Shown one piece after another: positions 52,988-62,147 of a stretch of DNA of 64,000 nucleotides. Position 1 is the first letter of the stretch, and the number at the start of each line of letters is the position of its first letter. Position numbers and translations under genes: made by a program. The notes under the pieces were generated by a model. That model ran no database searches, was not told the DNA's origin, and saw only the letters and a program-made list of their open reading frames with translations. The stretch is from Bradyrhizobium sp. BR 10289. Its GTDB lineage: Bacteria > Pseudomonadota > Alphaproteobacteria > Rhizobiales > Xanthobacteraceae. The stretch spans positions 124,001-188,000 of the forward strand of contig NZ_JACOFR010000008.1 of the NCBI RefSeq assembly GCF_019455385.1. The letters run 5' to 3'.

Positions 52988-53032
52988 GTGTCTTATCTCA
53001 AGCGCTGTCACCTCGCTGGGATCGCCCGCTAA
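52988..53032 (+). CDS. 14-residue leader-type ORF
   Basis: GTG 52988 follows the perfect Shine-Dalgarno by 2 bases (5 from GGAGG to GATCCA). Product: (M)SYLKRCHLAGIAR. Too short for function prediction. It contains its own anti-Shine-Dalgarno at codons 7-9. Leader peptide or regulatory decoy are both possible. Confidence 0.45.
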   Translation: MSYLKRCHLAGIAR

Positions 53033-53093
53033 GTTCTGAATAAGGGCTTGGCATCGGGGCGCTCTCAGCCCTGGACCAGCGAGCAAGAAATCG

Positions 53094-53124
53094 GGCGCGA
53101 CGGGGCCTCCCCGCCGCGCCTTTT
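53094..53124 (+). terminator. terminator of the short transcript
   Basis: GGCGCG-a-CGGGG, loop CCT, CCCCG-c-CGCGCC, then TTTT: an 11-bp stem with one mismatch. Together with the promoter it defines a transcript of about 165 bases. Confidence 0.85.
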
Positions 53125-53138
53125 CGTTGAGAGGCCGC

Positions 53139-55661
53139 TCAGGCCTGCGGCTCGCCGGCGAGCACCTCGCGAATCTTCTCCGACAGCTCCGACTTCCGGT
53201 AGGGCTTGCACAGCAGCGCCACGCCGGGGTCGAGATGGCCTTCATGGACGATGGTGTTGTCGGTGTAGCCGGAGGTGTAGAGCACGCGCACGCCCGGCCG
53301 GCGGAGCCTGATAGCTTCGGCCAATTCCCGTCCGTTCATGCCGCCGGGCATGATGATATCCGTGAACAAGAGATCGAATTTGGCGCCCTGATCGACCAGC
53401 GCGAGCGCGGTTGCGCCGTCGCCGGCCACGAGCGTGCGATAGCCAAGGCTGCCGAGCTGGGCGACGACATAGCCCTGCACCAGCGGATCGTCCTCGACCA
53501 CCAGGATGGTCTCGTGCCCACGCACCGTGGCAGAGGGCTGGACCGCGGTCGCTTTGGCCGGCGTCTCGCCCTTTGCTCGCGGCAGGAACAGGCGCATCAC
53601 CGTGCCGCGTCCCTCCTCGCTCTCGATCGCGACGGTGCCGCCGCTCTGGCGGGCAAAGCCGTAGACCATGCTGAGCCCGAGCCCGGTGCCGCGTCCCACC
53701 CCCTTGGTGGTGAAGAACGGCTCGAACACGCGCTCGCGGAGCTCGGCGGGAATGCCCTGACCGGTGTCGGCGACCGCGACCATCACGAAGGCGCCGCGCA
53801 CGACATCGCCGTCGCCGACGCTACGCAGGCCCTCGAGCTCGCGGTTCGCGGTCTCGAGCGTCAGGCGTCCGCCGCCCGGCATCGCGTCGCGCGCATTGAC
53901 GGCGAGATTGACGATCGCGGAGGACAGCTGCGAGGGATCGGCCATCGCCGGCCAGGCATCGTCCGCAAGACTGGTCGCGATCTCGATATGCTCGCCCAGG
54001 ATTGGCCGCAGCAGCTTTGCCGTCTCGACCACGAGCGCGTTGACGTCGATCTCGCGCGGCTCCAGCGGCTGGCGGCGCGCGAAGGTCAGCAGCTGCGAGG
54101 TGATCTCGGCACCGCGCGCCGCCGCATCGTCGATCAGCTGCGCGATCGCAGCGAACTGGGGCCGGTCCGCAAGCCCCTCCTGGATGATCTCGATGGTCCC
54201 GGTGATGACGGTGAGTACGTTGTTGAAATCATGCGCGACGCCACCGGTGAGCTGGCCGATCGCGTCCATCTTCTGGGACTGGCGCAGCCGCTCCTCGGTC
54301 TCGTGCTGCTCGGTGAGGTCGGTGGCGGAGCCGCGATAGCCCAGGAAGCGACCATCGGCGTCGAAGACCGGCTTGCCGTTGACGCTGAAATGGTGCATCC
54401 GCCCGCGCGTGTCGCGTCCGCGATATTCGAACTTGCGGAATGGCTCGTGACGGTCGAGCGCCGCCAGATGCGCGCGCCATTTGTCGGCCTCGGTCTCGCG
54501 ATCGAGCGCAGTATCGATGCGACGCGTGCCGATCCGCACTTTGGGATCCATGCCGAAGGCAATCACCCGGTCAGAGAGGTAGGTGAAGCAGTGATCCGGT
54601 CCCGTCTCCCAGAACCAGTCGGACGCGGTCTCGGCATAGTCGCGGAAACGTTCTTCGCTCGCCCGCGCCTCCGCTTCGGCGCGCCGGCGGATGGTCAGGT
54701 CGCGCTCGAGATTGGCGTTGGCCTCGCGCAGCTCGCCATAGGCGCGTTCGAGATTGGCGCACATGGCGTTGAAGGCGACGATCACCTTGTCCAGCTCGTC
54801 GGGATCGTGGGGCGGCCGACGCTCCAGGTGCAACGGCGGCGGCGGCCGCGCCAGGCTGTATTTGCCGACGAAGTCGGCGATGGCAACGAGATGCCGCGTC
54901 ACCAAGAGATGGAACATGTAGATGATGAACAGCGAAACCAGGAATGTCTTCGCCGCCTGGCTTGCCAGAATGACCAGGGCGCGGTTCAGCAATTGCTGAT
55001 AGACCTCGCTCAGCGTCGCCTCGACATGGAGCACGCCGATCGTGCGCGCGGTCCCCTGCACATTGGTGGTCAGCGGATAGTCGCGCGTCACGAGCGATCG
55101 CGTCGCCGGCTCGCCGACCGCGACGCGGATCGGATTGGGACGCGCGGCGATCTCGCGCACCTCGGCAGCGCGGATGTCGGGCAGCCGCAGGATGCCGTCG
55201 AGCTGGAGCCTGAGCTGGTTCTGGTCGAGATTCCACAGGCTCTCGCCGAGGCTGCCGGTGGTGCTGCGGCCGATCTCCTCGAGCCGGGTCTCGATGACGC
55301 CGACCTCGCGGTCGTAGTCGAGGTAGAGCTGAAGCGCGGTCAGCATCAGCGTGACGACCGAGGAGAACAGCAGCACGGCGGCCAAGAGGCGCGGCCCGAT
55401 GCCGCTGCGCGACCAATGGAAAATGCGCGACAACAGCGACCCGAACGTTGCCGGCGCAAGCGCAGCGCCGATCCCGCTCACATCCTGTTTGGCGGCCGCC
55501 GGGGCAAGCCCGCGGCCGCACTTGGACTCCTGATCGCCTGAGTTGCCCACGCACCACCTCCCCGGACTGGCGGCACCCTGCTCGGCCGGCTCCAGCCGCT
55601 GAGCAATTCGATCGTCCCATTCTTCCTTCACGCGGCATGCGCGGCGATCCTGCCGGCCCAT
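53139..55661 (-). CDS. hybrid sensor histidine kinase with PAS and receiver domains
   Basis: An 840-residue kinase from ATG 55661. Order: N-terminal linker, membrane helix (LLAAVLLFSSVVTLMLTALQ, about 92-111), periplasmic sensor (about 112-235), second helix (FLVSLFIIYMFHLL), HAMP-like linker with coiled coil, PAS domain (ERFRDYAETASDWFWETGPD), DHp with QLTGGVAHDFNNVLTVI (phospho-His), HATPase (NLAVNARDAMPGGG, GTGLGLSMVYGFARQSGG), and C-terminal receiver (ILVVEDDPLVQ, FTDIIMPGGMNG with the Asp). It diverges from a periplasmic binding-protein gene, a possible ligand partner. Confidence 0.92.
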   Translation of the reverse strand: MGRQDRRACRVKEEWDDRIAQRLEPAEQGAASPGRWCVGNSGDQESKCGRGLAPAAAKQDVSGIGAALAPATFGSLLSRIFHWSRSGIGPRLLAAVLLFSSVVTLMLTALQLYLDYDREVGVIETRLEEIGRSTTGSLGESLWNLDQNQLRLQLDGILRLPDIRAAEVREIAARPNPIRVAVGEPATRSLVTRDYPLTTNVQGTARTIGVLHVEATLSEVYQQLLNRALVILASQAAKTFLVSLFIIYMFHLLVTRHLVAIADFVGKYSLARPPPPLHLERRPPHDPDELDKVIVAFNAMCANLERAYGELREANANLERDLTIRRRAEAEARASEERFRDYAETASDWFWETGPDHCFTYLSDRVIAFGMDPKVRIGTRRIDTALDRETEADKWRAHLAALDRHEPFRKFEYRGRDTRGRMHHFSVNGKPVFDADGRFLGYRGSATDLTEQHETEERLRQSQKMDAIGQLTGGVAHDFNNVLTVITGTIEIIQEGLADRPQFAAIAQLIDDAAARGAEITSQLLTFARRQPLEPREIDVNALVVETAKLLRPILGEHIEIATSLADDAWPAMADPSQLSSAIVNLAVNARDAMPGGGRLTLETANRELEGLRSVGDGDVVRGAFVMVAVADTGQGIPAELRERVFEPFFTTKGVGRGTGLGLSMVYGFARQSGGTVAIESEEGRGTVMRLFLPRAKGETPAKATAVQPSATVRGHETILVVEDDPLVQGYVVAQLGSLGYRTLVAGDGATALALVDQGAKFDLLFTDIIMPGGMNGRELAEAIRLRRPGVRVLYTSGYTDNTIVHEGHLDPGVALLCKPYRKSELSEKIREVLAGEPQA

Positions 55662-55857
55662 GGGCGGCTTGAGGTCGGCGGGGTCATATCTGGCGCCCAG
55701 CAGCAGGATTCCAAGGGAAACTATCACCTCGCGTGCTAGAATGACATCGGTTCGAGTCCGGAATCGCCTGCGTCGCGGGCGAGCGTTGGCAGTTGCAGCC
55801 CTCGCGCAGGCGCCACCCCTGGTAGATCGCGCGAGCCCTTCGAATCCAGGAGTAGCA

Positions 55858-56583
55858 ATGCACGGTCGAGGAGACGTGATGTGGCGGATCGCCATCGCCT
55901 GCCTGTCGTTGCTGCTGCCGGCTGCGCCATCGCAGGCGCAGCAGCTGATCCGGCTGGCGCGCATCGCGGACATCCCCGACCAATATGTCGGCGGCGAGAT
56001 GCTGCGGGCGGTCTACGCCAGGCTCGACATCAGGCTCGAATTCGAGGACGTCCCCGGCAAGCGCGCGCTGGCGCTGTCGAGCGCCGGCGAGATCCAGCGG
56101 ATCGGCACGCTGTCCCGCGACTATCCGACGCTGATCAAGATCACGCCGGCCATCAACTACATCGAGCCCGCGGTGTTCACGACCAGGCTGCATTTCGATG
56201 TCGCCGGTTGGGATTCGCTCCGCAACTACCGCATCGGCATCGTCCGCGGCGTCGGCTCCTCGGAAGCCGGCACGCGCGGCATGGCCGACGTCACCGCGAC
56301 CACGGGTCTTGAGAGCATGGTCAAGATGCTCGACGCCGACCGCTTCGACCTGATGGTCACCGACCTCTTCAGCGGGATGGTCGCGGTGAGGAAGCTCAAT
56401 CTGCAGGCCAGGATCTATCCGCTCGCGCCGCCGCTCGAGCGCATCCATATCTACCATTATCTGCACGAGCGTCATCGCGATCTGGTGCCGAAGGTCGGCA
56501 CGGTCATCGCGGAGATGGAGGCGAGCGGCGAGTTGGCAACGCTGCGCGAGGCCCTCGTCAAGCAGGTCCTGAGTGCGCCGTAA
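55858..56583 (+). CDS. periplasmic substrate-binding-type protein (SBP family 3-like)
   Basis: A 241-residue protein with a signal peptide (WRIAIACLSLLLPAAPSQAQ). The body shows the two-lobe solute-binding pattern (DVPGKRALALSSAGEI, NYRIGIVRGVGSSEAG, ADRFDLMVTDLFSGMVAV). No transporter genes adjoin; the divergent hybrid kinase suggests a sensing role. ATG 55858 or 55879. Confidence 0.75.
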   Translation: MHGRGDVMWRIAIACLSLLLPAAPSQAQQLIRLARIADIPDQYVGGEMLRAVYARLDIRLEFEDVPGKRALALSSAGEIQRIGTLSRDYPTLIKITPAINYIEPAVFTTRLHFDVAGWDSLRNYRIGIVRGVGSSEAGTRGMADVTATTGLESMVKMLDADRFDLMVTDLFSGMVAVRKLNLQARIYPLAPPLERIHIYHYLHERHRDLVPKVGTVIAEMEASGELATLREALVKQVLSAP

Positions 56584-56593
56584 ACACGGCCAC

Positions 56594-56797
56594 TCAGGTC
56601 GTGCGAATTCGTTCACGCACCGCCACGGCGGCGATCAGCGTGCCAATGCACCAGGCCACGACTGCGCGGTGAGGTTCATCGCCGAGCAGCACGGTGAAGA
56701 TGCTGGCGAGCAGGCACGGTGCGATTGCCTTGCCGTTCCGGCTCGCCAGCGACAGCAGGAACGGCAGCGCGGCGATCGATATTTGCAGGACGTCCAT
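56594..56797 (-). CDS. small two-span membrane protein
   Basis: About 67 residues from ATG 56797 (MDVLQISIAALPFLLSLASR), with a second span (AVVAWCIGTLIAAVAV). No family recognised. Confidence 0.5.
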   Translation of the reverse strand: MDVLQISIAALPFLLSLASRNGKAIAPCLLASIFTVLLGDEPHRAVVAWCIGTLIAAVAVRERIRTT

Positions 56798-56823
56798 GGT
56801 AACAGACGATCTCGGCACAGGCT

Positions 56824-57009
56824 TCAGAAGCCGCAGACATTATGCGCGCGCGGGCGTTTTCCCCGGCGGCTCTCGACGATGCGCTCGCCGCCGTTCTCGG
56901 CCGAGCTGCCGTAATAGCGATGATGACCGCCCTCGTCGTGCAGATCGGCAGGTTGCGACTGCGCCGCCCGCCGTGCGTCGCAAATGATCTTGATGGTGTG
57001 ACCCGACAT
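56824..57009 (-). CDS. 61-residue hydrophilic protein
   Basis: MSGHTIKIICDARRAAQSQP, then His/Gly/Arg-rich region. GGAGG lies 6 bases before ATG 57009, which supports translation. Unknown. Confidence 0.45.
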   Translation of the reverse strand: MSGHTIKIICDARRAAQSQPADLHDEGGHHRYYGSSAENGGERIVESRRGKRPRAHNVCGF

Positions 57010-57211
57010 CGCAGCCTCCGAATTCCTCAGCCTTCTCAGTGGTCATCAGTCGCATCGGTTTCGGGCGGCGTTCACGCCGGCAAGTCGCAATCGGGTTTCA
57101 GGACGGTTTCGTCGCAGGTCCCCACGACGCAATATTTTGTGGCCGGGACTTGTCGGCACAGGCGGTGGTGATACGTCCTTCGAACCTGTGCAGAAAACCA
57201 ACGAGGTGACG

Positions 57212-57592
57212 ATGCTTTACGCCATCCTGGCCTACCATGTGGAAGACGAAATCCTGTCCTGGACGCCGGAGCAGGACGCCGCGGTCGTCGCCAAGGTCAT
57301 CGAGGTTCAGGCGCCGCTGCGGGCCAGCGGACATTTCGGCCCGGCCGCCCGCCTGGACGGGACAAAACAGGCCCGCACTCTGCGCGGTCCCGGCGCCGGC
57401 ATGGTGCTGGACGGTCCGTTTGCCGAGACCAAGGAGCAGTTGCTTGGTTTCCACCTCGTCGAATACGACAGCGATGAGGAGGCGATCGCGGCGGCACGGA
57501 AGCTGCGCGAAGTCAATCCGTCGGCGGTCTACGAAATCCGCCCGGTCAAGCTTTATGTACCGTCCGATGGGTTCGGCGCGACGCGGGCGTGA
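57212..57592 (+). CDS. YCII/DGPF-domain protein
   Basis: A 126-residue dimeric alpha-beta barrel protein. The LDGPFAETKEQLLGFHLVEY segment is the DGPF motif; the end VYEIRPVKLYVPSD is typical. YCII proteins are often with ECF41 sigma factors, but none adjoins here. ATG 57212 chosen. Confidence 0.85.
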   Translation: MLYAILAYHVEDEILSWTPEQDAAVVAKVIEVQAPLRASGHFGPAARLDGTKQARTLRGPGAGMVLDGPFAETKEQLLGFHLVEYDSDEEAIAAARKLREVNPSAVYEIRPVKLYVPSDGFGATRA

Positions 57593-57601
57593 GCCGTCGG
57601 C

Positions 57602-58192
57602 TCAGGCGTCCGGCCTGGTCGGTGCGACATAGGAGCGCTGGATCAGCAGCCCACCGAAGGCGATGAACCACACGAAGGGCGCGAGGTGCGGCGCGAATGC
57701 CGCGACGATCGTGCCCGGAATGAACACGGCAAGCGGAAACATCGAAGCCATGATCTCGCGACGCCAGCCGCCGAGAATCCTCCACCACAGCCAGGCATTG
57801 AGGCCCGCGATCGCGGTCAGGTGCAGTCCGTAGAGCACGGCGACCGCGCTGCTCATGGGGTAGTTGGTGTAGAGGCCATTGGTGACGGGCAGCAGCACGA
57901 TCGACAGCAGGAAGAACAGGTTGAGGATCACTGCGCCGCGGCTGCCGACCGGCTGGCGCGCCAGCCGCCGGTGATGGCTGATCCAGAACACGCCGGCGAT
58001 GATGAAGCTGAGCGCAAGGCCGGCGAGCTTGCCGGAATAGACCCGGGCGAGATCACTCCAATCCGGCGCGCTGGTAAACACGGCCGCCCTGGGCAGGTCG
58101 TAGGCGAGAAGCGTCATGGCAACGCCAAAAATGGTGTTGCTGAGCGATTCCAGCCGCCGCATCTCGAACTGGTCGGGCTTGAGCTCGGTCAT
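57602..58192 (-). CDS. TMEM175-family potassium-channel-like protein (DUF1211)
   Basis: A 196-residue membrane protein with five to six hydrophobic helices. RRLESLSNTIFGVAMTLLAY is the family motif, with Asn in place of Asp in the FSD-type signature (SNTIF), a change that may affect gating or selectivity. WISHHRRL follows. Bacterial members conduct K+. Confidence 0.8.
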   Translation of the reverse strand: MTELKPDQFEMRRLESLSNTIFGVAMTLLAYDLPRAAVFTSAPDWSDLARVYSGKLAGLALSFIIAGVFWISHHRRLARQPVGSRGAVILNLFFLLSIVLLPVTNGLYTNYPMSSAVAVLYGLHLTAIAGLNAWLWWRILGGWRREIMASMFPLAVFIPGTIVAAFAPHLAPFVWFIAFGGLLIQRSYVAPTRPDA

Positions 58193-58319
58193 GCCGGGCG
58201 CGCTCTTCTCAGGGGAACCTTGGACCGTCTTGTCCCTAGGTCTTAACACCTGATACGTCCAGCCCGCATTGCGATTCGCGCCAAGATCGCCGATTCTCGG
58301 CGTTTAATCGGGGCGATTC

Positions 58320-60377
58320 GTGGCGACATATCTGGACACGCTCAATGCGGAGCAGCGCCGCGCCGTGGAGCATGGCGTGGCCGACGGCGTGACCGTGGGC
58401 GCCCCCCTGCTCGTCATCGCCGGCGCCGGCTCCGGCAAGACCAACACGCTGGCCCACCGCGTCGCGCATCTGATCGTCGCAGGCAGCGATCCGCGCCGCA
58501 TCCTCTTGATGACGTTCTCCCGTCGTGCCGCATCCGAGATGGCCGGCCGGGTCGAGCGTATCTCGCGAAAGGTGCTCGGCGAGAACAATGCCGCGATCAT
58601 GCGCGATGCGCTCACCTGGGCCGGCACCTTCCACGGCATCGGCGCGCGCCTCCTGCGCGAATATGCCGAGCGCATCGGCGTCGACCCCGCCTTCACCATC
58701 CACGACCGCGAGGATTCCGCCGACCTGATGAACCTGGTCCGGCACGAGCGCGGCCTGTCGAAGACCGAGAGCCGCTTTCCCGCGAAAGGTACCTGCCTGT
58801 CGATCTACTCGCGCTGCGTCAATGCCGAGATGGAAATCGAGAAGGTGCTGGGGCAACATTATCCCTGGTGCGCCGGCTGGGCCGCCGAGCTGAAGGGCCT
58901 GTTCGCGGCTTACGTCGAGGCCAAGCAGGCCCAGCACGTGCTCGATTACGACGATCTCCTGCTCTATTGGTCGCAGATGATGAGCGATGCGCTGATCGCC
59001 GAAGAGATCGGCGGCCGCTTCGATCACGTGCTGGTCGACGAATATCAGGACACCAACCGCCTGCAATCCTCGATCCTGCTGGCGCTGAAGCCCGACGGCC
59101 GCGGCCTCACCGTGGTCGGCGACGACGCACAGTCGATCTACTCGTTCCGCGCCGCCACCGTGCGCAACATCCTGGACTTCCCGCAAAGCTTTTCGCCGCG
59201 CGCGGAAATGATCACGCTCGACCGCAATTACCGTTCGACGCAACCCGTGCTCGCCGCGGCCAACGGCGTCATCGGCCTCGCGCGCGAGCGCTTCACCAAG
59301 AATCTCTGGACCGACCGCACCGGGTCGCAAAAGCCGCAGCTCGTCACCGTGCACGACGAGGCCGACCAGGCCCGCTACATCGTCGAGGAGGTGCTGGCCA
59401 ACCGCGAGCAAGGCTCGCTCCTCAAGCACCAGGCGGTGCTGTTCCGCACGTCCTCGCATTCCGGCCCGCTCGAGATCGAACTGACCCGCCGCAATATCCC
59501 GTTCGTGAAATTCGGCGGCCTGAAATTCCTCGATGCCGCCCACGTCAAGGACGCGCTGGCCTTGCTGCGCTTTGCCGAAAACCCGCGCGACCGCGTCGCC
59601 GGTTTCCGCGTCCTGCATCTCTTGCCCGGCATCGGCCCCGCCACCGCACAGCGCGTGCTCGACCGGATGGCCGAGAGCATGGATCCGCTGCACGCGCTCG
59701 CGCATCTTCCGGTGCCGGCGCGCACCGGCGACGACTGGACCGCCTTCGTCCGCACCGTCGAGAATTTGCGCTATTCGGAATGGCCTGTCGATCTCGAGCG
59801 CGTACGGCTCTGGTACGAGCCGCATCTCGACCGCATCCACGAGGATTCCGAGACGCGCCGCGCCGACCTGATGCAGCTCGAGCAGATCGCCAGCGGCTAT
59901 GCCTCGCGCGAAAAATTCTTGACCGAGCTCACGCTCGATCCGCCGGATGCGACCAGCGACAAATCAGGTCCCCCGCTCCGCGACGAGGATTATCTGATCC
60001 TCTCCACCATCCACTCGGCCAAAGGCCAGGAGTGGAAATCGGTGTTCGTGCTCAACGTCGTCGACGGCTGCATGCCCTCCGATCTCGGCGCCGGCACCAG
60101 CGCCGAGATCGAGGAAGAGCGCCGCCTGCTCTATGTCGCAATGACCCGCGCCAAGGAGGACCTGCACCTCGTCGTACCCCAGCGCTTCTTCGTCCACGGC
60201 CAGGTCGCCAAGGGCGACCGACACGTCTACGCCTCGCGCACCCGCTTCATCCCGGAATCCCTGGTCTACCTGTTCGAGCGCGCCGCCTGGCCGAAGGCCG
60301 CAGCCGGCGCCGCCCCTTCCGCGGCCCAAGGACCGAAGATCGACATTGGCGCGAAGATGCGCGGGATGTGGCGGTAA
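58320..60377 (+). CDS. UvrD/Rep-type ATP-dependent DNA helicase
   Basis: A 685-residue superfamily 1A helicase. Walker A AGAGSGKTNTL (34-44), motif Ia TFSRRAASEMAGRV, Walker B VLVDEYQDTNR (about 237), GDDAQSIYSFRAA, ITLDRNYRS, and motif VI LLYVAMTRAKEDL. It resembles the UvrD-like helicases of alphaproteobacteria that unwind DNA in repair. Preceded by a short leader; ends 6 bases from the convergent amidohydrolase gene. Confidence 0.93.
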   Translation: MATYLDTLNAEQRRAVEHGVADGVTVGAPLLVIAGAGSGKTNTLAHRVAHLIVAGSDPRRILLMTFSRRAASEMAGRVERISRKVLGENNAAIMRDALTWAGTFHGIGARLLREYAERIGVDPAFTIHDREDSADLMNLVRHERGLSKTESRFPAKGTCLSIYSRCVNAEMEIEKVLGQHYPWCAGWAAELKGLFAAYVEAKQAQHVLDYDDLLLYWSQMMSDALIAEEIGGRFDHVLVDEYQDTNRLQSSILLALKPDGRGLTVVGDDAQSIYSFRAATVRNILDFPQSFSPRAEMITLDRNYRSTQPVLAAANGVIGLARERFTKNLWTDRTGSQKPQLVTVHDEADQARYIVEEVLANREQGSLLKHQAVLFRTSSHSGPLEIELTRRNIPFVKFGGLKFLDAAHVKDALALLRFAENPRDRVAGFRVLHLLPGIGPATAQRVLDRMAESMDPLHALAHLPVPARTGDDWTAFVRTVENLRYSEWPVDLERVRLWYEPHLDRIHEDSETRRADLMQLEQIASGYASREKFLTELTLDPPDATSDKSGPPLRDEDYLILSTIHSAKGQEWKSVFVLNVVDGCMPSDLGAGTSAEIEEERRLLYVAMTRAKEDLHLVVPQRFFVHGQVAKGDRHVYASRTRFIPESLVYLFERAAWPKAAAGAAPSAAQGPKIDIGAKMRGMWR

Positions 60378-60383
60378 CGCTGT

Positions 60384-61631
60384 TTACGCGTTCAGTCTAT
60401 CGAACTGCACCTTGCCCGCCTTCATCACCAGCGGAATGTGCTCGCCCTGGCCGAGCAGGCAGGCGACATCGCGCAGCGGGTTTCCGTCGACCACCAGGAG
60501 GTCCGCGATCGCATCCGGCGCGATGCGGCCGAGCTTGCCCTCCATGCCGAGCACCTCGGCGCCGATCACTGTCGCGCTGGCAATGACGGCGCGGGGGCCG
60601 AGGATCTCGGCGCGGATGCGGAATTCGTCGCTCTGCAGGCGCTGCGACGGCCCGAGCAGATCGCTGCCGAAGCCCATTTTCACGCCGGCATCGCGATAGA
60701 TCGCGAGCGAGCGCAGTCCGGCGTCGCGGACATCGGCGATTTTGGCAACGCTCTCCGCCGGCAGGCCGTATTGCGCACCCTCGTTGGCAAGCGCCTCGTA
60801 AGTGACCAGCGTCGGCACCACGTAGGCGCCCTTCTCCGCCATCAGCCGCGCGGTCGGGGCATCCACGAGATTGCCGTGCTCGATGGTTCGCACGCCACAG
60901 CGGACGGCGCGTTCGATCGCGGCGGCGGTGTAGGCGTGGGCCAGCACATAGGTCTGGCGTCCGCGCGCTTCCTCGACGATGGCGCGGATCTCGTCCTCGG
61001 AGTAGCCGAACGCCCCGACCGGATCGGTCGGCGAGGCGACACCGCCGGAGGCCATGATCTTGATCTGGTCGGCGCCCATCTGGAGCTCTTCGCGCGCGGC
61101 CTTGCGCACGCCGTCGACGCCGTCGGCGACGCGCGCCAGCGCGCCGACGCGCACGCAGCACGGACAGGGCGCGTCGCTGGCGAGATAATCCGAGCGCGCC
61201 CGCATGTCGCCGTGGCCGCCGGTCTGGCTGAGCGCGCGGCCGGAGACGAACAGCCGCGGCCCGTCGGTGAGGCCGGTCTCGATCGCTTGCTTCAGGGCAT
61301 GGCCGGCCCCGCCGGCATCGCGCACCGTGGTGAAGCCGCGCCTGAGCATGCCGCGCAGCAGCAACGTCGAGCGCAGCGTCACCAGCACGTTCGGCATGTG
61401 CACCTGCTGCGCCAGATTGAGCTCGACGGCGATCGCATGCACATGCAGGTCGATCAGGCCGGGCATCAGCGTCTTGCCCTTGAGATCGATGGTGCGATCG
61501 GCGCCGCCCTGGATCGGCCGGTCCGAGACCTCCTTGATCAGGTTGTCCTCGACCAGCACGTCATGACCCGTCAGCAGGTCGGGCTGAAGGGGATCGAGCA
61601 GCGCGGCGTTCTTGAAGAGGATGCTGGGCAT
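60384..61631 (-). CDS. metal-dependent amidohydrolase
   Basis: A 415-residue amidohydrolase. LMPGLIDLHVHAIAVELN carries the HxH metal ligands; LAHAYTAAAIERAVRCGVRT and IEHGNLVD carry further His; GFGSDLLGP carries the late Asp. It matches the imidazolonepropionase/Xaa-Pro dipeptidase-like amidohydrolases. Operon with the GAF and MFS genes (12 bases, then 4-base overlap), suggesting uptake and hydrolysis of a common compound. Confidence 0.87.
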   Translation of the reverse strand: MPSILFKNAALLDPLQPDLLTGHDVLVEDNLIKEVSDRPIQGGADRTIDLKGKTLMPGLIDLHVHAIAVELNLAQQVHMPNVLVTLRSTLLLRGMLRRGFTTVRDAGGAGHALKQAIETGLTDGPRLFVSGRALSQTGGHGDMRARSDYLASDAPCPCCVRVGALARVADGVDGVRKAAREELQMGADQIKIMASGGVASPTDPVGAFGYSEDEIRAIVEEARGRQTYVLAHAYTAAAIERAVRCGVRTIEHGNLVDAPTARLMAEKGAYVVPTLVTYEALANEGAQYGLPAESVAKIADVRDAGLRSLAIYRDAGVKMGFGSDLLGPSQRLQSDEFRIRAEILGPRAVIASATVIGAEVLGMEGKLGRIAPDAIADLLVVDGNPLRDVACLLGQGEHIPLVMKAGKVQFDRLNA

Positions 61632-61643
61632 CGCAGTGTCCTG

Positions 61644-62147
61644 TCAGAGAGAGGCCGGCGCAAGCAGCGCCGGCAATGTGAGCTGGGCGAAGGGAAGGCA
61701 GGCAGAGGCGTCATCCTCGTCATACCAGCCTGCCTCGTGCAGCAGGTTGAGCGAGCCGAGCGTCCGGCCGCGCCAGCGCACGGGCATGTTGAGCACGCTT
61801 TCGCAGCCGAGCGAAGCGATCAGCTCGTGGTCGGAGAAGACCTTGCGCAGATCGTCCTGCGTGCGGCCGATATAGGGCTCGCCGCGGTCGAGAACGGCCT
61901 CGGTCCACGGACCCGGCGCGAGGCGCTTGCGTCCGCCGGTCGGATACGGCCCGGAAAGATTGGAATAGATCCGCGCCGCCTCGCCGCTGTCGCCGTCATA
62001 GGTCAGGATCGTGAACAGCTTGTGCCCGATCGCAGCCTTTACGGCCTGATCGAGCGCGGCGAACAGCGCTTCCGGCTGGTCCGCCCTTCCCTGCGCCGCC
62101 GCAACGGCCCAGAGCAACGGGTCAGCTGCAACTTTCGTCCGCGTCAT
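61644..62147 (-). CDS. GAF-domain protein
   Basis: A 167-residue single GAF domain: FTILTYDGDSGEAARIYSNL, GCESVLNMPVRWRGRTLGSL, then NLLHEAGWYDEDD. Probable small-molecule sensor or a family enzyme-like GAF. Overlaps the MFS gene stop by 4 bases. Confidence 0.82.
   Translation of the reverse strand: MTRTKVAADPLLWAVAAAQGRADQPEALFAALDQAVKAAIGHKLFTILTYDGDSGEAARIYSNLSGPYPTGGRKRLAPGPWTEAVLDRGEPYIGRTQDDLRKVFSDHELIASLGCESVLNMPVRWRGRTLGSLNLLHEAGWYDEDDASACLPFAQLTLPALLAPASL

Larger units (their letters stand above)
52960..53124 (+). ncRNA. candidate small RNA or leader transcript
   Basis: The unit bounded by the promoter at 52925-52953 and the terminator at 53094-53124 contains only the 14-residue ORF. 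Because the ORF is tiny, the RNA itself may be the functional product, with ribosome binding at a full-length Shine-Dalgarno as a regulatory feature. Confidence 0.5.

Noticed and set aside
53127..55541. 804-residue plus-strand ORF
   Set aside because: Antisense of the hybrid histidine kinase, whose domains are all recognisable on the minus strand.
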